A stretch of 64,000 nucleotides of DNA from Prorocentrum cordatum (taxonomy: Eukaryota; Sar; Dinophyceae; Prorocentrales; Prorocentraceae), in assembly GCA_963575745.1 (NCBI GenBank), contig CAUYUJ010000207.1, positions 1 to 64,000 of the forward strand, written 5' to 3'. The notes under the pieces are model-generated. The model made no database searches and was not told the DNA's origin. It saw only the letters and a program-made list of their open reading frames with translations. This document shows, piece after piece, positions 52,936 through 62,838 of the stretch. Each line of letters begins with the position of its first letter. Position 1 is the stretch's first letter. The translations under genes and the position numbers were made by a program.

Positions 52936-53045
52936 GACGGTTTACCGCCGGCGCCCAGTCTGCAATCTGAGTACTTTTACGCGTTCAAGGAGCTCTACGA
53001 GGTTCCCGGCGGTGACCAGGTTGACGGTTCACCGCCGGCGCCAGT
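52936..53045 (+). repeat. HelA right arm and HelB 3' end
   Basis: Bases 52936-52959 finish the HelA that hosts NLR6/NLR7. From 52960 the HelB broken at 40163 resumes (CTGAGTACTTTTACGCG, GGAGCTCTACGAGGTT) and ends with a hairpin at 53005-53045 (GGCGGTGACC...TTCACCGCC). Confidence 0.75.
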
Positions 53046-54210
53046 TCCGGGGCGCTGGAGAGCTAGTTGGCAAGAAAAATCTCGACGGACCTTGTGGTGA
53101 CTTTTGGTCGGTTGAAAATTTTGCTCTCGAAATTCAACAATTCGTTTGAGCTCTAGTATTTTTTCCCATGATATTCGATCTTATTTCCGCTCGCCGTCTT
53201 GATCTCAGCTCGATCGGGTACCTTTCACTGCCAAAAGCAGGCAGGCGGGATCGGCCGTTTCGAGTCATCTCGACAGGCGTTGTCGGTTTTTTTGTAATTA
53301 ACTCGAGCTATAGGACAGCTACAGAGCTGATACTTACAGAAACCGATGCAGAATAATGAGACGCGCTTGTCTGTTGAATTCAGAGCTCTGAACTCGTTCT
53401 GCTGCCCGAACTAGGTCCGCGAAACTATTTGTACTGTTCGAGTTATCTTGAAAATTGCTGTCGGTTTTCTGCACTTTACTCGGGCTCTCGGGTGGCTACA
53501 GGGATGATAGCCACAAGAATCGGTTCGGAGACATTAGGCGCGTTCGTCTGTCGCATTCAGAGGTCTGAACTCGGTCTGCTACTCGAGCTAGTTTCGCGAA
53601 ACTAATCGTATTGTTCGAGTTATCTTGAGAATTGCTGTCGGTTTTCTGCACTTAACTCGGGCTGTAGGGGGCTAGAGGGATGATAATCACAGAAACCGAT
53701 TCGGAGACATCAGGCGCGTCCGCCTGTCGCATTCAGAGGTCTGAACTCGGTCTGCTACTCGAGCTAGGTTCGCGAAGCTATTCGTATTTTTCGAGTCATC
53801 TTGAGAGGTGCTGTCGATTTTCACAAGTAACTCGGGCTGTAGGACAGCCACAGAGCTGATACGCACAGAAACTGGTCCGAAATCATTGTGCGCGTTCGTC
53901 TGTTGCATCCAGAGGTCTGAACTGGGTATGCTACTCGAGCTAGGTCCGCAAAACTGTTTTCTTGAAGTCACCTCGGCAGATGTTGATTCTTTTTATGTAT
54001 TGAACTCCGGTAGGAGAGCTACAAGCTGGCACACACAGAAAACGATCAAGAAGTATCAGGGGCGTTCGGCTGTTGCATCGAGAGGTCTGACATCGCTCGG
54101 GCTGAAAAACTATTCCTTCTCTACAAAATGATTCACATTACATATGGTCAGGAAGCTCTACGAGTCCCCCGGCGGTAAGAAAGGTTGACGGTTTACCGCC
54201 GGCGCCCAGT
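53046..54210 (+). repeat. HelA without its first 45 bases
   Basis: Leader from TCCGGGGCGCTGG, then very regular monomers near 53253, 53434, 53615 and 53796 (181-base spacing) and a terminal one near 53960. The hairpin is at 54164-54210. There is no gene. Confidence 0.78.
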
Positions 54211-54517
54211 TGGCAAATCCGGCCCGGGCGGACAATGTGGTGACCTGGGGTCGGTTTTTCGAAGATTGCGAGAGATTTTGAAATTCATTTTGCGAATTCG
54301 AATTTTGTTCTATGCAGTTAATCATGGCGCTTTCGATGGTGCAATCCTTAGGGCTCTAGCTGCATTATTTCGATCAAAAGACTAGGGGGAACCAACCGTG
54401 TGTAACACCGAAAACAACATTTCTTTTTTTGCAAGCTTGTTTTCAGAAGCGTTTTTCTGCTGTTATCAGGGAACTGACTTGGTCTATTCAGAGCTCTACG
54501 AGGGTCCCGGCGGTAAC
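54211..54517 (+). repeat. HelB copy hosting a short retrotransposon tail
   Basis: It begins TGGCAAATCCGGCCCGGGCGG, has a diverged HelB body, and reaches GAGCTCTACGAGGGTCCCGG and CGGTAAC, where the short NLR tail begins. The right arm lies at 54736-54758. There is no gene. Confidence 0.65.
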
Positions 54518-54735
54518 GGGCGTGTGTGTGTGTGTGTGTGTCGGGCATGCGCGCATGTTGGTATAAGAGCTCCGCGTGCTTTTCACTTTGTTCGGAATAA
54601 GAGTTTCGCACGTGCCCACTTCCGCTCAAAGAGTGGTGGGTGTCTTGCCTGACTCTGTATGCCGCCCTTTTTCCTGCTAGCGACTGGGCCTGACGGCCCG
54701 CATAGTCGATCGCAAAGACCGCAAAAAAACAGGTT
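54518..54735 (+). mobile_element. Short NLR 3' end (about 220 bases) in a Hel hairpin
   Basis: It opens with a (GT)n run (54521-54541). GGCATGCGCGCATGTTGGTA and GGAATAAGAGTTTCGCACG follow, and it ends CGCAAAGACCGCAAAAAAACAGGTT in effect, before GACGGTTTACCGCC. The same sequence lies inside NLR4 (about 36855-37010). This is a strongly 5'-truncated insertion containing only 3' UTR; no coding part. Confidence 0.75.
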
Positions 54736-55685
54736 GACGGTTTACCGCCGGTTCCCAGTTATTCGAGTGATCTTGACGGTGCTGTCGGTTCTCTATACTT
54801 AACTCGAGATGTAGGACACCCACAGAGCTCATATTAACAGAAACCCATCCTGAATGATCAGACGCGTTCATCTGTTCCACCCAGAGGTCTGAACTCGGTC
54901 TCATACTCGAGCTATTTCCACGAAGCTATTCGTATTATCTGGGTGGTCCTGACAGGTGCTGTCGGTTTTCTGAACAGCACTCGAGCTGTAGGACAGCTAC
55001 AGAGCTGGTATTAACAGAAACCCTCTTAGAATGATCGGGCGCCTCGTGTGTTGCATCGAGAGGTTCGAACTCGGTCTGCTACCCGAGCTAGGTCCGCGGA
55101 GCTATTCATATTGTTCGAGTCATCTTGACAGACGCTGTCTCTACTTAACAGCAACCCATCAAAAATCATCAGGCACATTCATTTGTTGCACCTAGAGGTC
55201 TGAACTCGGTCTGCTCCTCGAGCTAGGTCCGCAAACTTATTTCTATTATTCGAGTCATCTTGACAGGTGCTGTCGGTTTTGGACTTAACTCGAGCTAGGA
55301 GAGCGAAAGAACTGATACGTACAGAAACCCATTTGAAATCATCAGGGCGTTCATCTGGTGCATCTAGAGGTGTGAACTCGGTCTGCTACTCGGGCTAGGT
55401 CCGTGAACGTATTCGTATTATTCGAGTCATCCTGAGAGAAGCTGTCTGTTTTCTGTACTTATCGAAATGTGGGAGGGCCACAGGTCGTACGCACATCAAC
55501 CGATTCAGCATCATCAGGCGCGTGCGTCTGTTGCATCGAGAGCTCTGAACTCAGTCTTGTATTCGAGTCTGCTATCAGCGGAGGCCGAAAAACTTTTCGT
55601 TCTCTGCCAATTCTTTGGACATAGAATATGGCAGGAAGCTCTACCGGAGGTAAGAAAGTTGACGGATTACCGCCGGCGCCCAGTT
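54736..55685 (+). repeat. HelB right arm, then diverged HelA monomers
   Basis: Monomers lie near 54760, 54935, 55105, 55250 and 55425, older and more diverged than elsewhere (several end in AACAGAAACCCATC). The terminal segment has a partly deleted end (AGGAAGCTCTACCGGAGG) and a hairpin at 55645-55685. There is no gene. Confidence 0.65.
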
Positions 55686-56361
55686 GGCCCACCCGGCCCG
55701 GACGGACAATGTGTGAACTTTGGGCCCGTTGGGCGAAAATTCTGAGGAATTTGAACATTCGTTTTGAGATCTGGTATTTTTCGCACCTGTAGTGGGTTAT
55801 GCCGCGTCTGCCACTAAAACTCTCAGGTTTCTAGCTGCAGTATTACTGTCAAAACACTTGAGGGAACTTTCTTTGGGCATAAACTAAAAAAACATGTTTT
55901 TCGAGTTTTCAGCTCATATACGAGAAAGCTTCTCCCGCGTCTTCCGAGCAGCGCCGTGCGAGCAAAGAGCTCTACAAGGCTCCCAGCGGTAATCTCGTTG
56001 AGGGTTTTCCGCCGGCTTCCAGTTGGCCGACGCGACCAGAAAGGACAAAGTGACAACTTTTGGATGGTTTTGCGAATATTTGAAAGATATTTGACCATTT
56101 ATGTTAAGAAAGCAGATTTTTGCGCGTAGCATTAGAATCGGAACTTATTCTTAAAGCAGCTCAGTTCTCTAGAGAGAGTTTTACTATCCGAAAATTAGCG
56201 GGAACTGACATCGGAGTGACATCGACAAATGGAAAGTTGACGTTTTTTTGAGAAAGGCCCCGAGAAGCTGTCTGCTTTGATTCTGAGCATTTTCGTGCCT
56301 GCAAGGAGCTCTACGAGGTTCTCGGCGGTGCCCAGGTTGACGGTTCACCGCCGGCGCCAGT
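55686..56361 (+). repeat. Two HelB copies in tandem
   Basis: The first runs from TGGCCCACCCGGCCCGGACGG to the hairpin at 55980-56023 (CCCAGCGGTAATCTCGTTGAGG, several changes). The second runs from TGGCCGACGCGACC to the hairpin at 56319-56361 (GGCGGTGCCC with TTCACCGCC). The second shows GAGAAGCTGTCTGCTTTG, the uninterrupted form of the HelA insertion site of 40164-52959. There is no gene. Confidence 0.68.
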
Positions 56362-56815
56362 TGGCCCACCTCGCCCGGGCGGACAATGTGACAACTTGGC
56401 GTCGGTTCTTCGAAGATTGTGAAAGATTTGAAAATTCGTTTCGGGAACCACTATTTTTGTAACGTGAAGTGGGTTGTGCCGCGTTTGCCTGTTCAATTCT
56501 CAGGTCCCTAGCTGCACTACTACTGTCAAACAACGTGGAGGAAACATTTGGCCGTCGGGAAATATTTTCCAAAATGATAATGGTCCCGTGCATTCGACAA
56601 GAGCCTCAACGCAAGATACATTACCCCAGTATTTCTCTGATATGTTTTAGATTATGGCGCGTCGGTCTGTTGAATATCGAGATCCTGAGTTGTCATTGAA
56701 ACACAACCTACACTGACATATATTTCAAATTATTGTTAGGCCAATATTTACTCGAGCTCTCTGGTCGACATCTGAGCATTATTACGTGACTCGAGAGCTC
56801 TACGAGGGTCCCGGC
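56362..56815 (+). repeat. HelB subfamily copy (AT-rich body), hairpin split
   Basis: This is the same subfamily as 39578-40079 (CACCTCGCCCGGGCGGACAAT, ATGGCGCGTCGGTCTG, GTCGACATCTGAGCATTATTAC). It stops in the left arm at GAGGGTCCCGG, where another element begins. The right arm is at 57273-57298. There is no gene. Confidence 0.65.
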
Positions 56816-57272
56816 AAGAAGCATCGGAAACGGCACGGATGACATATTCATTGATTGTCGGTGCACAGTACACTTTCATTGACTGTCGGAGGATACGTTC
56901 GTTGACTGTTGGAGTACGCATACATTGATTGTCGGAGTACACATTCATTGACTGTTGGAGTATGCATTCATTGATTGTTGGAGGTCCATTAACTATTGGA
57001 ACATACACTCATTGATTGATAATTGATAATTCATTGCATGAGGTCTTACTTTGATAATTGTTAATTTCATTGCATGAGGTCTTACTTCAACTGCATTGAT
57101 GCTCTCTCTCGTTGCTCTTCGCTTCATTTGTAGCGGCGACGTGAGGCGTAGTAGATACTTCAAGAGTATCACGTTTTTCAGGGTACATCCAGCCCACAGG
57201 GGATGGCTGCACCAACCCGACCGCCCTTGTAGGGCCCCGTGGTCGGACCGCAAGCCGGAAAAAAAACAGGTT
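56816..57272 (+). mobile_element. Non-coding NLR-tailed insertion with a minisatellite
   Basis: It begins CAAGAAGCATCGG after CCCGG and ends GGACCGCAAGCCGGAAAAAA and ACAGGTT, before GACGGTTTTCCGCC. Bases about 56844-57015 are repeats of a unit near CATTGATTGTCGGAGTACA, and about 57030-57090 are two copies of TTCATTGCATGAGGTCTTAC. It has no ORF1 or ORF2 sequence. The 3' end and the insertion point match the NLR pattern; the left junction lacks the usual duplicated loop. Confidence 0.65.
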
Positions 57273-58665
57273 GACGGTTTTCCGCCGGCTCCCAGTTCTG
57301 GGGCGCTGGAGAGCTAGTTGGCAAGAACAATCTCGACGGACCTTTTGGTGACTTTTGGTCGGTTGAAAATTCTGTTCTCCAAATACAACCATTCGTTAGA
57401 GCTCTAGTTTTTTTTTTCCGTGATATTCGATCTTATTCCCGCTCGCCGCCTTGATCTCAGCTCGATCGAGTACCCTTTACTGCCAAAAAGCACACGGGCG
57501 GGATCGGCTGTTTCGAGTCATCTTGATACGTGTTGTTGGTATTTTGTACTTAACTCGAGCTGTAGGGCAGCTACAGCTCATACTTACAGAAACCGATTCA
57601 GAATCATCAGGCGGGTTCGTCAGTTGCATCTCGAGGTCTGATTTGGGGCTGCTACTCGAGCTAGGTTCGCGAAACTATTTGATTATTCGAGTCATATTGA
57701 CAGATGCTGTTGGTTTTTGTATACTTAACTCGGGATGGAGGAGAGCTACAGAGCTGGTATTCACAGAAACCCATGCATAATCATCAGGCGCGTCTGTCTC
57801 TAGCATCTAGGGGTCTGAACTCGGTCTACTACTCGAGCTAGGTCGCGAAACTATTCGTATTCTACGATTTTTTTGGCGGATACTGTCGATTTTCGGCGTT
57901 TAATTCGAGCTGTAGAGGTGCTACACAGCTGATACGCATACTTAACCGATTCAGAATCAGCAGGCGCGTTCGTCAGTTACATCTAGAGGTCTGAACTCGG
58001 TCTGCTACTCGAGCTAGGTCCGCGAAACTATTCGTATTCTTCGAGTCATCTTGACACGTGCTGTCGGTTTTCAGTACGTAACTCGGGCTGTAGAAACGCT
58101 TGAGAGCTGGTACTCACAGAAACCGATTCGAAATCATCAGGCGCGCTTGTCTGTTGCATCGAGAGGTCTGAACTAGGTCCTTTACTCGAGCCAGGTCCAC
58201 GAAACGATTGTATTCTTCGAGTTCTCTAAACAGGCGCTGTCGGTGTTCTGTACTTAACTCGAGCTTCAGAATAGCTACAGAGCTTGTACGCACACATAAT
58301 CGACTCAGAATCACAGGCGCGTTCGTTTGAAGCATCCAGAGCTCTGAACTCTGTCTGCGACTCGAGCTAGGTCGCAAAACGATTCGTATTGGACCGATTT
58401 TCCTTCGAAATGACGGTGAATTTCTTCACCTAACTTGAGCTCTTTGGCACATCAATGAGGCGCCGCTTGGCTGGATCTCTTCAGCGCAGCAATGGGAAGG
58501 GAATTATCAGCGACAATAGTAGACGCCTGAGATCAGTCTGCTATCAGCGCTCGGACTGAACAACTATTCGCCCCCTGCTACTTCCTTGGACATAATATAT
58601 CGAAAGGCAGCTCTACGAGTCTCCCGGCGGTAAGAAAGGTTGACGGTTTACCGCCGGCGCCCAGT
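57273..58665 (+). repeat. HelB right arm, then HelA (old copy)
   Basis: HelA leader from TTCTGGGGCGCTGG, monomers near 57517, 57690, 57865, 58040 and 58215, and a diverged terminal segment (AGGCAGCTCTACGAGT) with a hairpin at 58619-58665. There is no gene. Confidence 0.72.
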
Positions 58666-59127
58666 TTTCCTAAGTTTTGAAAGATATTTGACAATTCATG
58701 TTGAGAAACCAGATTTTTCGCACCTGTAGTGGGTTATGCCGCGTCTGCCAGTCAAATTCTCAGGTCCGTAGTGCAGTATTACTATCAAACCGCTTGGAGC
58801 AACCGACTTTGGATGAAAACCGAAAAATCGTGATGTTTCGAGTTTTTCGGCTTTCACTTCAGAAGCTTCCTTCATGTGTTCCAGGAGGCGCTGTGCAAGA
58901 AAAGAGCTCTACGAGGTGCCCGGCGGTAACCTGATTGACGGTTTACCGCTGGTTCCCAGTTGGTGCAATTCTCAGGGCTGTAGCTTCATTATTTCGATCA
59001 AAAGACTAAGGGGAACCGACGTTGTGTAAAAACTTTAAAATTTGTTTCTTCAGTTTTCAAGCTCATATCCACAAGCGGTTTTCTCCTGTTGTCTGGGAAC
59101 TGGTTTGGTCTCTCCAGAGCTCTACGG
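58666..59127 (+). repeat. HelB copy, then a HelB start hosting NLR8
   Basis: Bases 58666-58960 are a HelB missing its 5' part, with the inverted repeat AGAGCTCTACGAGGT and a hairpin at 58917-58960. Bases 58961-59127 are a second HelB that stops at GAGCTCTACGGGG, short of the hairpin, where NLR8 begins. There is no gene of its own here; the open frame of NLR8 runs back into it by chance. Confidence 0.65.
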
Positions 59128-62100
59128 GGCGAGGAGGGAGGTGCAGTCGATTCTGGAAGGTCTGGCATCGAAGCTCAACCAGTCCCAGTGCGTGAGCATC
59201 ACCATGCATGACATCTTGCGAGCGAGGGCTCGCCTCAAGAGTGGGGCGGCTGGACCTGACCAAGTGACACGGGAGATGCTGCAGCTCATCCCCTTTGCCA
59301 GCCTCAAGACAATCCGACATCATTTCAGCCTGATCGCTAATCGTCGTCAACAGGTCCCCTCGGATTGGAAGAGGTTTCTGGTAACTCTCATCCCGAAGGC
59401 GCCGTCCATTCAGGAGCTCTCAGAGACTAGGGCGATCTGCCTCCTGAGCCTGGTCCAGAAGTGGTACAACCATGTCCTAGTCATTAAAGGGGAACAACAT
59501 CTGGTGAATATCAAACACTCTCTTAACATGTATGGGTTTGTGCAGTTCAGGAAGGTTTCTGAGGTCACATCGTTTACCAAACATCTTTGCCAACATGCGG
59601 CACAATGGGGAAAAGGGGAGAAGCTCTATCTGGCCAGCCTCGATGTACTCCAGGCGTTTGACCACGTTACTATCAAGCTAGCGTTACAAAGTATGGAGAA
59701 GCTTGGTTTTGACCCCGCTTTGATTTATGCCCTTCTTTGTCCTATGACCGAAAACACGTGTAAAGCCACCTTCGAAGGGACCCAGAATTTGGATTGGATT
59801 GGTTGGGATCGGAGTATCAGGACGGGCGGGGTGGACGGACCATTCATATTCAAAGTGGTGAGTGTGGCCTTGTGGAATGATATCGTCGGGACCTGGCCAG
59901 GGCGTGATCTGGGTTATGTAGTCGAGTCCCCCGTTCCCATGCCCACTAGATCGACGATTTCACATGCCCTCTGGGCGGACAATTTGCTGCTGTACGCTAG
60001 AGATGAACGGCAGCTCAGGACCATGGTGACTGAGCTCACTCTCCCCCTGCTCCAGGCCGGCCTCAATTGGAAACCATCCTCTCTCAAGCTCATCCCCTTT
60101 GGCGTCAATGGCTCGAATGATGTAGTTCTTCATATCCAGGCCCACACGTATAAACTTGAATGCGTTAACACTTTGGACATCCTGGGTTACAGGTTGGACA
60201 GATATTGGACACAGCATAGCGATCTGCAGTTCAACTTGGATCGTGCCCGTGGGGCCTTCTTTGCCGACATTGAATATTACAGAAGTCATCGCATCCCGAT
60301 TGAGAGACGATTCCAGCGATACCGACTCCGTATCCAGAGTAAGCTACTTTTCGCAATTGAGGGGATGACGATTGACAACATCACGGCACAAAAAATATTC
60401 TCCTGGGAAGGAAAGTTATTAGCTATCATCGGAGGAAGGAGGAAAGGAGTGAATGAAGATTGGACGGTCTACCAAAAGAGGAGGTTCAAGTATGCTCGCG
60501 ACCAGTTCGCCAACCTTGGATTTCTGTCGGCGGTGGAACTCTTCATTCACAAGAACTGGCTCTGGGCCAAAGATGTCGCTTGCTTTGCCAGAGGCTTTGC
60601 GTGTCAAAATATCCCGACAGCTGCGCTGCACACGGACAGAGTACATGCTTTGTCTCAGAGTGTTTCGCCTGAGCCCCAGAGACCTGCGGCTATGTTTGAT
60701 AGCCGTGGGGGACTGACGGAGCACAAAAAAGATTGTCAACGTTCTTCTGGTCGTGTGTCGTCTGCGTCCAGTATAAGAGCTTCTTTGGAGCCGAACAAAA
60801 AGGATGCTCATTGTTCTTCTGGTCGTGTGTCGTCTGCGTCCAGAATAAGAGTTCCTTTGAGTGATCCGCTGCAGGTGGCGCATCTGTTAGAGTGCGCCAG
60901 GCTCCTGGAAGAAAGGAGCAGCCAGCGTGAATCCCAAGGCACTGTCAGTCCTGCGGCCACAGCCCCCCCAGTCGAAGGCGAGAGCGAACCCACGCCCGCG
61001 GCCAAGAACCGTCGCAGGCAGATTGTGGAGACCCGTCTGGCCGCCAGGGGAGAGAAGCGGTGCCCTGGCCCGAGTCTCACGGCGAGCCAGGAGGAGCTCG
61101 CCAAGCGTGTCAGACAGCCCCAGCGCCCATGCGACAAAAGAGATCGGGATGAAATATGTTCGCCGAGGGGCAGTCAAAAGAGACGGTGTATTGCTCAGGT
61201 GAATGATGACCCCATCGCTTCCGCCGATAGTCTGCCTGCTGCCCCACAGGGAAGTAAGCGACCACGGGACCTCCCCTCTTCTAGCCATGATAGTGAGCCG
61301 CGAGAGGCACGACCCTCTGGCGCAAACGTGAATGTCTTCAAACTCAACGCCTACTCTCAGGCGCGGTTGGGCATGATGCATGCGTCAGGTGACTGGGCCG
61401 CTCATCGTCGCGCGTTCGCTGCGCGCTCGAGGGATTCCCAGGCTGCTCTTCTTGGATGGCGTGGTGGTACTAAATACGTCGGCTGGAGAAAATGGGAAGA
61501 TGTCTTCATTGCGGATCAAGATGGCAACACTAAATGGTGGGAGACTATGACGTTTGGGAAAGAAGATTGGTCGATTTTCGTTGAGAAGTTGCTCAAAAGA
61601 TTGCACCTGCCCGCCATTCTTGACTATCTGGCCAAACCTAGAGTTTCGGTTGCCCGTACGGAGGAGGAGGAGACGAAAGTTAATAATGATAGGATTGCGC
61701 GTCGCATCGCTCATAACTTTGAAAATGAGACTATCTTTGACTATGAGGCGGATAAGATTCCATTTGAAATACTGGGTGATAGCTTGTGTGTGGTCCAATG
61801 GATAAGAGGGCACTGGAGGTGCACGAACATGGGCTATAATAACACCTTGGAGGCGGCACAAAACACTCTTGATGCTATAACGGACACCTGTTTGAGAACT
61901 GCGTGCGCGGGGGCTGACCCAATCAAACATCTTTATAGGGAGGGTAACAGTTATGCTGATGAACTCACGTGGGCTTGCAGAGCTTGCCCACACACATCGA
62001 AGAGAAACGAGTATCTTGCCCCTTTATATACTTCGAAAGTTTTAGGATTGAGGGGTTACTTCGACGGAGGCACCTCGGATATTGGGGCTGGGGGAGGCTG

Positions 62101-62366
62101 GTGGCTGCAGGCTTTTGTAGAACATAAAAATGCTATACAGTGTCACGTGATTGCCGAGGAGGCGTTTGGCCTCGATAGGGAGTCAACCGTGACGGTCTGT
62201 GAGTTAACGGCCGCCTCGAAGCTAATTCACGCAATCTCGCAGATTGCGTCTGTTATAGATAGCGTCTCACACGCTCGGTAGAGCCACTTGCGCCTGGTGG
62301 CCGCGGGGAGCACCGCTGCTTGCATGTGCTGGAGGACCCCACCGCAAAGCCCGCAAAAACCTGGTT
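59128..62366 (+). mobile_element. NLR8: 5'-truncated non-LTR retrotransposon with open ORF2
   Basis: It lacks ORF1 and the endonuclease, starting inside ORF2 just before the reverse transcriptase. It ends CGCAAAGCCCGCAAAAACCTGG and TT, before GACGGTTTACCGCC. On the left the hairpin arm and loop are missing, so no duplication can be seen and the 5' junction removed a few dozen bases of HelB. The 3' junction is standard. Confidence 0.88.
59129..62281 (+). CDS. NLR8 ORF2, 5'-truncated: reverse transcriptase and permuted RNase H
   Basis: About 1,050 residues without a stop, from ARREVQSILEG onward; there is no start codon of its own, and the open frame only happens to extend back into HelB to 59042. 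Reverse transcriptase: ARLKSGAAGPDQVT (fingers), SLDVLQAFDHV (Asp codon 59642-59644), SIRTGGVDGPFIF (motif B, Asp-Gly), HALWADNLLLYA (59972-59983), NWKPSSLKLI. The linker is long, basic and Ser-rich. It contains a 72-base in-frame direct repeat (SSGRVSSAS, starting 60741 and 60813) and TPAAKNRRRQIVETR-type stretches. RNase H: EILGDSLCVVQW, YREGNSYADELTW, GYFDGGTSDIGAGGGWW, STVTVCELTAASK, in the permuted order with all four acids. It cannot be autonomous without the endonuclease, but the polymerase part looks undamaged. Confidence 0.88.
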   Translation, partial: ARREVQSILEGLASKLNQSQCVSITMHDILRARARLKSGAAGPDQVTREMLQLIPFASLKTIRHHFSLIANRRQQVPSDWKRFLVTLIPKAPSIQELSETRAICLLSLVQKWYNHVLVIKGEQHLVNIKHSLNMYGFVQFRKVSEVTSFTKHLCQHAAQWGKGEKLYLASLDVLQAFDHVTIKLALQSMEKLGFDPALIYALLCPMTENTCKATFEGTQNLDWIGWDRSIRTGGVDGPFIFKVVSVALWNDIVGTWPGRDLGYVVESPVPMPTRSTISHALWADNLLLYARDERQLRTMVTELTLPLLQAGLNWKPSSLKLIPFGVNGSNDVVLHIQAHTYKLECVNTLDILGYRLDRYWTQHSDLQFNLDRARGAFFADIEYYRSHRIPIERRFQRYRLRIQSKLLFAIEGMTIDNITAQKIFSWEGKLLAIIGGRRKGVNEDWTVYQKRRFKYARDQFANLGFLSAVELFIHKNWLWAKDVACFARGFACQNIPTAALHTDRVHALSQSVSPEPQRPAAMFDSRGGLTEHKKDCQRSSGRVSSASSIRASLEPNKKDAHCSSGRVSSASRIRVPLSDPLQVAHLLECARLLEERSSQRESQGTVSPAATAPPVEGESEPTPAAKNRRRQIVETRLAARGEKRCPGPSLTASQEELAKRVRQPQRPCDKRDRDEICSPRGSQKRRCIAQVNDDPIASADSLPAAPQGSKRPRDLPSSSHDSEPREARPSGANVNVFKLNAYSQARLGMMHASGDWAAHRRAFAARSRDSQAALLGWRGGTKYVGWRKWEDVFIADQDGNTKWWETMTFGKEDWSIFVEKLLKRLHLPAILDYLAKPRVSVARTEEEETKVNNDRIARRIAHNFENETIFDYEADKIPFEILGDSLCVVQWIRGHWRCTNMGYNNTLEAAQNTLDAITDTCLRTACAGADPIKHLYREGNSYADELTWACRACPHTSKRNEYLAPLYTSKVLGLRGYFDGGTSDIGAGGGWWLQAFVEHKNAIQCHVIAEEAFGLDRESTVTVCELTAASKLIHAISQIASVIDSVSHAR

Positions 62367-62838
62367 GACGGTTTACCGCCAACTCCCAGTTTCCCCTCCC
62401 CGACGGTCTCTTCGCTCTCCGGGTCTTGGAGGCTACCAAGTGGACGCTACCAATGGACGCTACCCAGTGTACACCTGCTCCTCGTCGTTTCCCTTCTCCT
62501 CCTTCTCCTCCCGTTCTTCCGTCTCCATCTGCTCTTCTCCTCTTTCTTCCTCCTGCTCCTGTTTTTCCTCCTTCTCCTCATCTTCTTCCTCTTGATCGTC
62601 AGCGTCGTTCCTCTTCTCCCCCTCCGCCCTTCCCCCTTCTCCTCGTCATCCTCCTCCTCCTGCCCCTCCTTCTCCTCCGCCTGCTCCTTCTCCTCCTCCC
62701 TCTCTTCCTCAGCCTCCTCCATCTCCTTCTCGTCCTCACTTCTTCTCCTCCGCGTCCTCCTCCATAAAACTGCGCCATCGCGCGCTCGGAATGCGAGACT
62801 GTCGCGCCCGCATTCCATTCATGTATATCGAGGTACCT
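62367..62838 (+). repeat. HelB right arm and a pyrimidine-rich spacer
   Basis: Bases 62367-62391 complete the hairpin split by NLR8. Copies of GGACGCTACC(C/A)A follow (about 62430-62470), and then the CT-rich tract listed separately. A short non-repetitive stretch ends it, with GGAATGCGAG and CGCATTCC as an imperfect palindrome near 62789-62818. There is no gene that I can support. Confidence 0.6.
62474..62762 (+). repeat. Long pyrimidine (CTCCT) tract
   Basis: About 290 bases in which almost every base on the + strand is C or T, built of CTCCTTCTCC-like units. It translates to Leu/Pro/Ser runs in one direction and Glu/Arg/Lys runs in the other, so the short frames on both strands are compositional. 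Confidence 0.9.

Noticed and set aside
59042-59128. MFLQFSSSYPQ... as the start of the NLR8 protein
   Set aside because: These bases are HelB sequence, found in other HelB copies without NLR8. The frame is open there by chance, and homology to other ORF2s begins after the junction.
62447-62818. A Glu/Arg/Lys-rich protein on the - strand (and a Leu/Pro-rich one on the + strand)
   Set aside because: Both are direct translations of the pyrimidine tract and have no other features.
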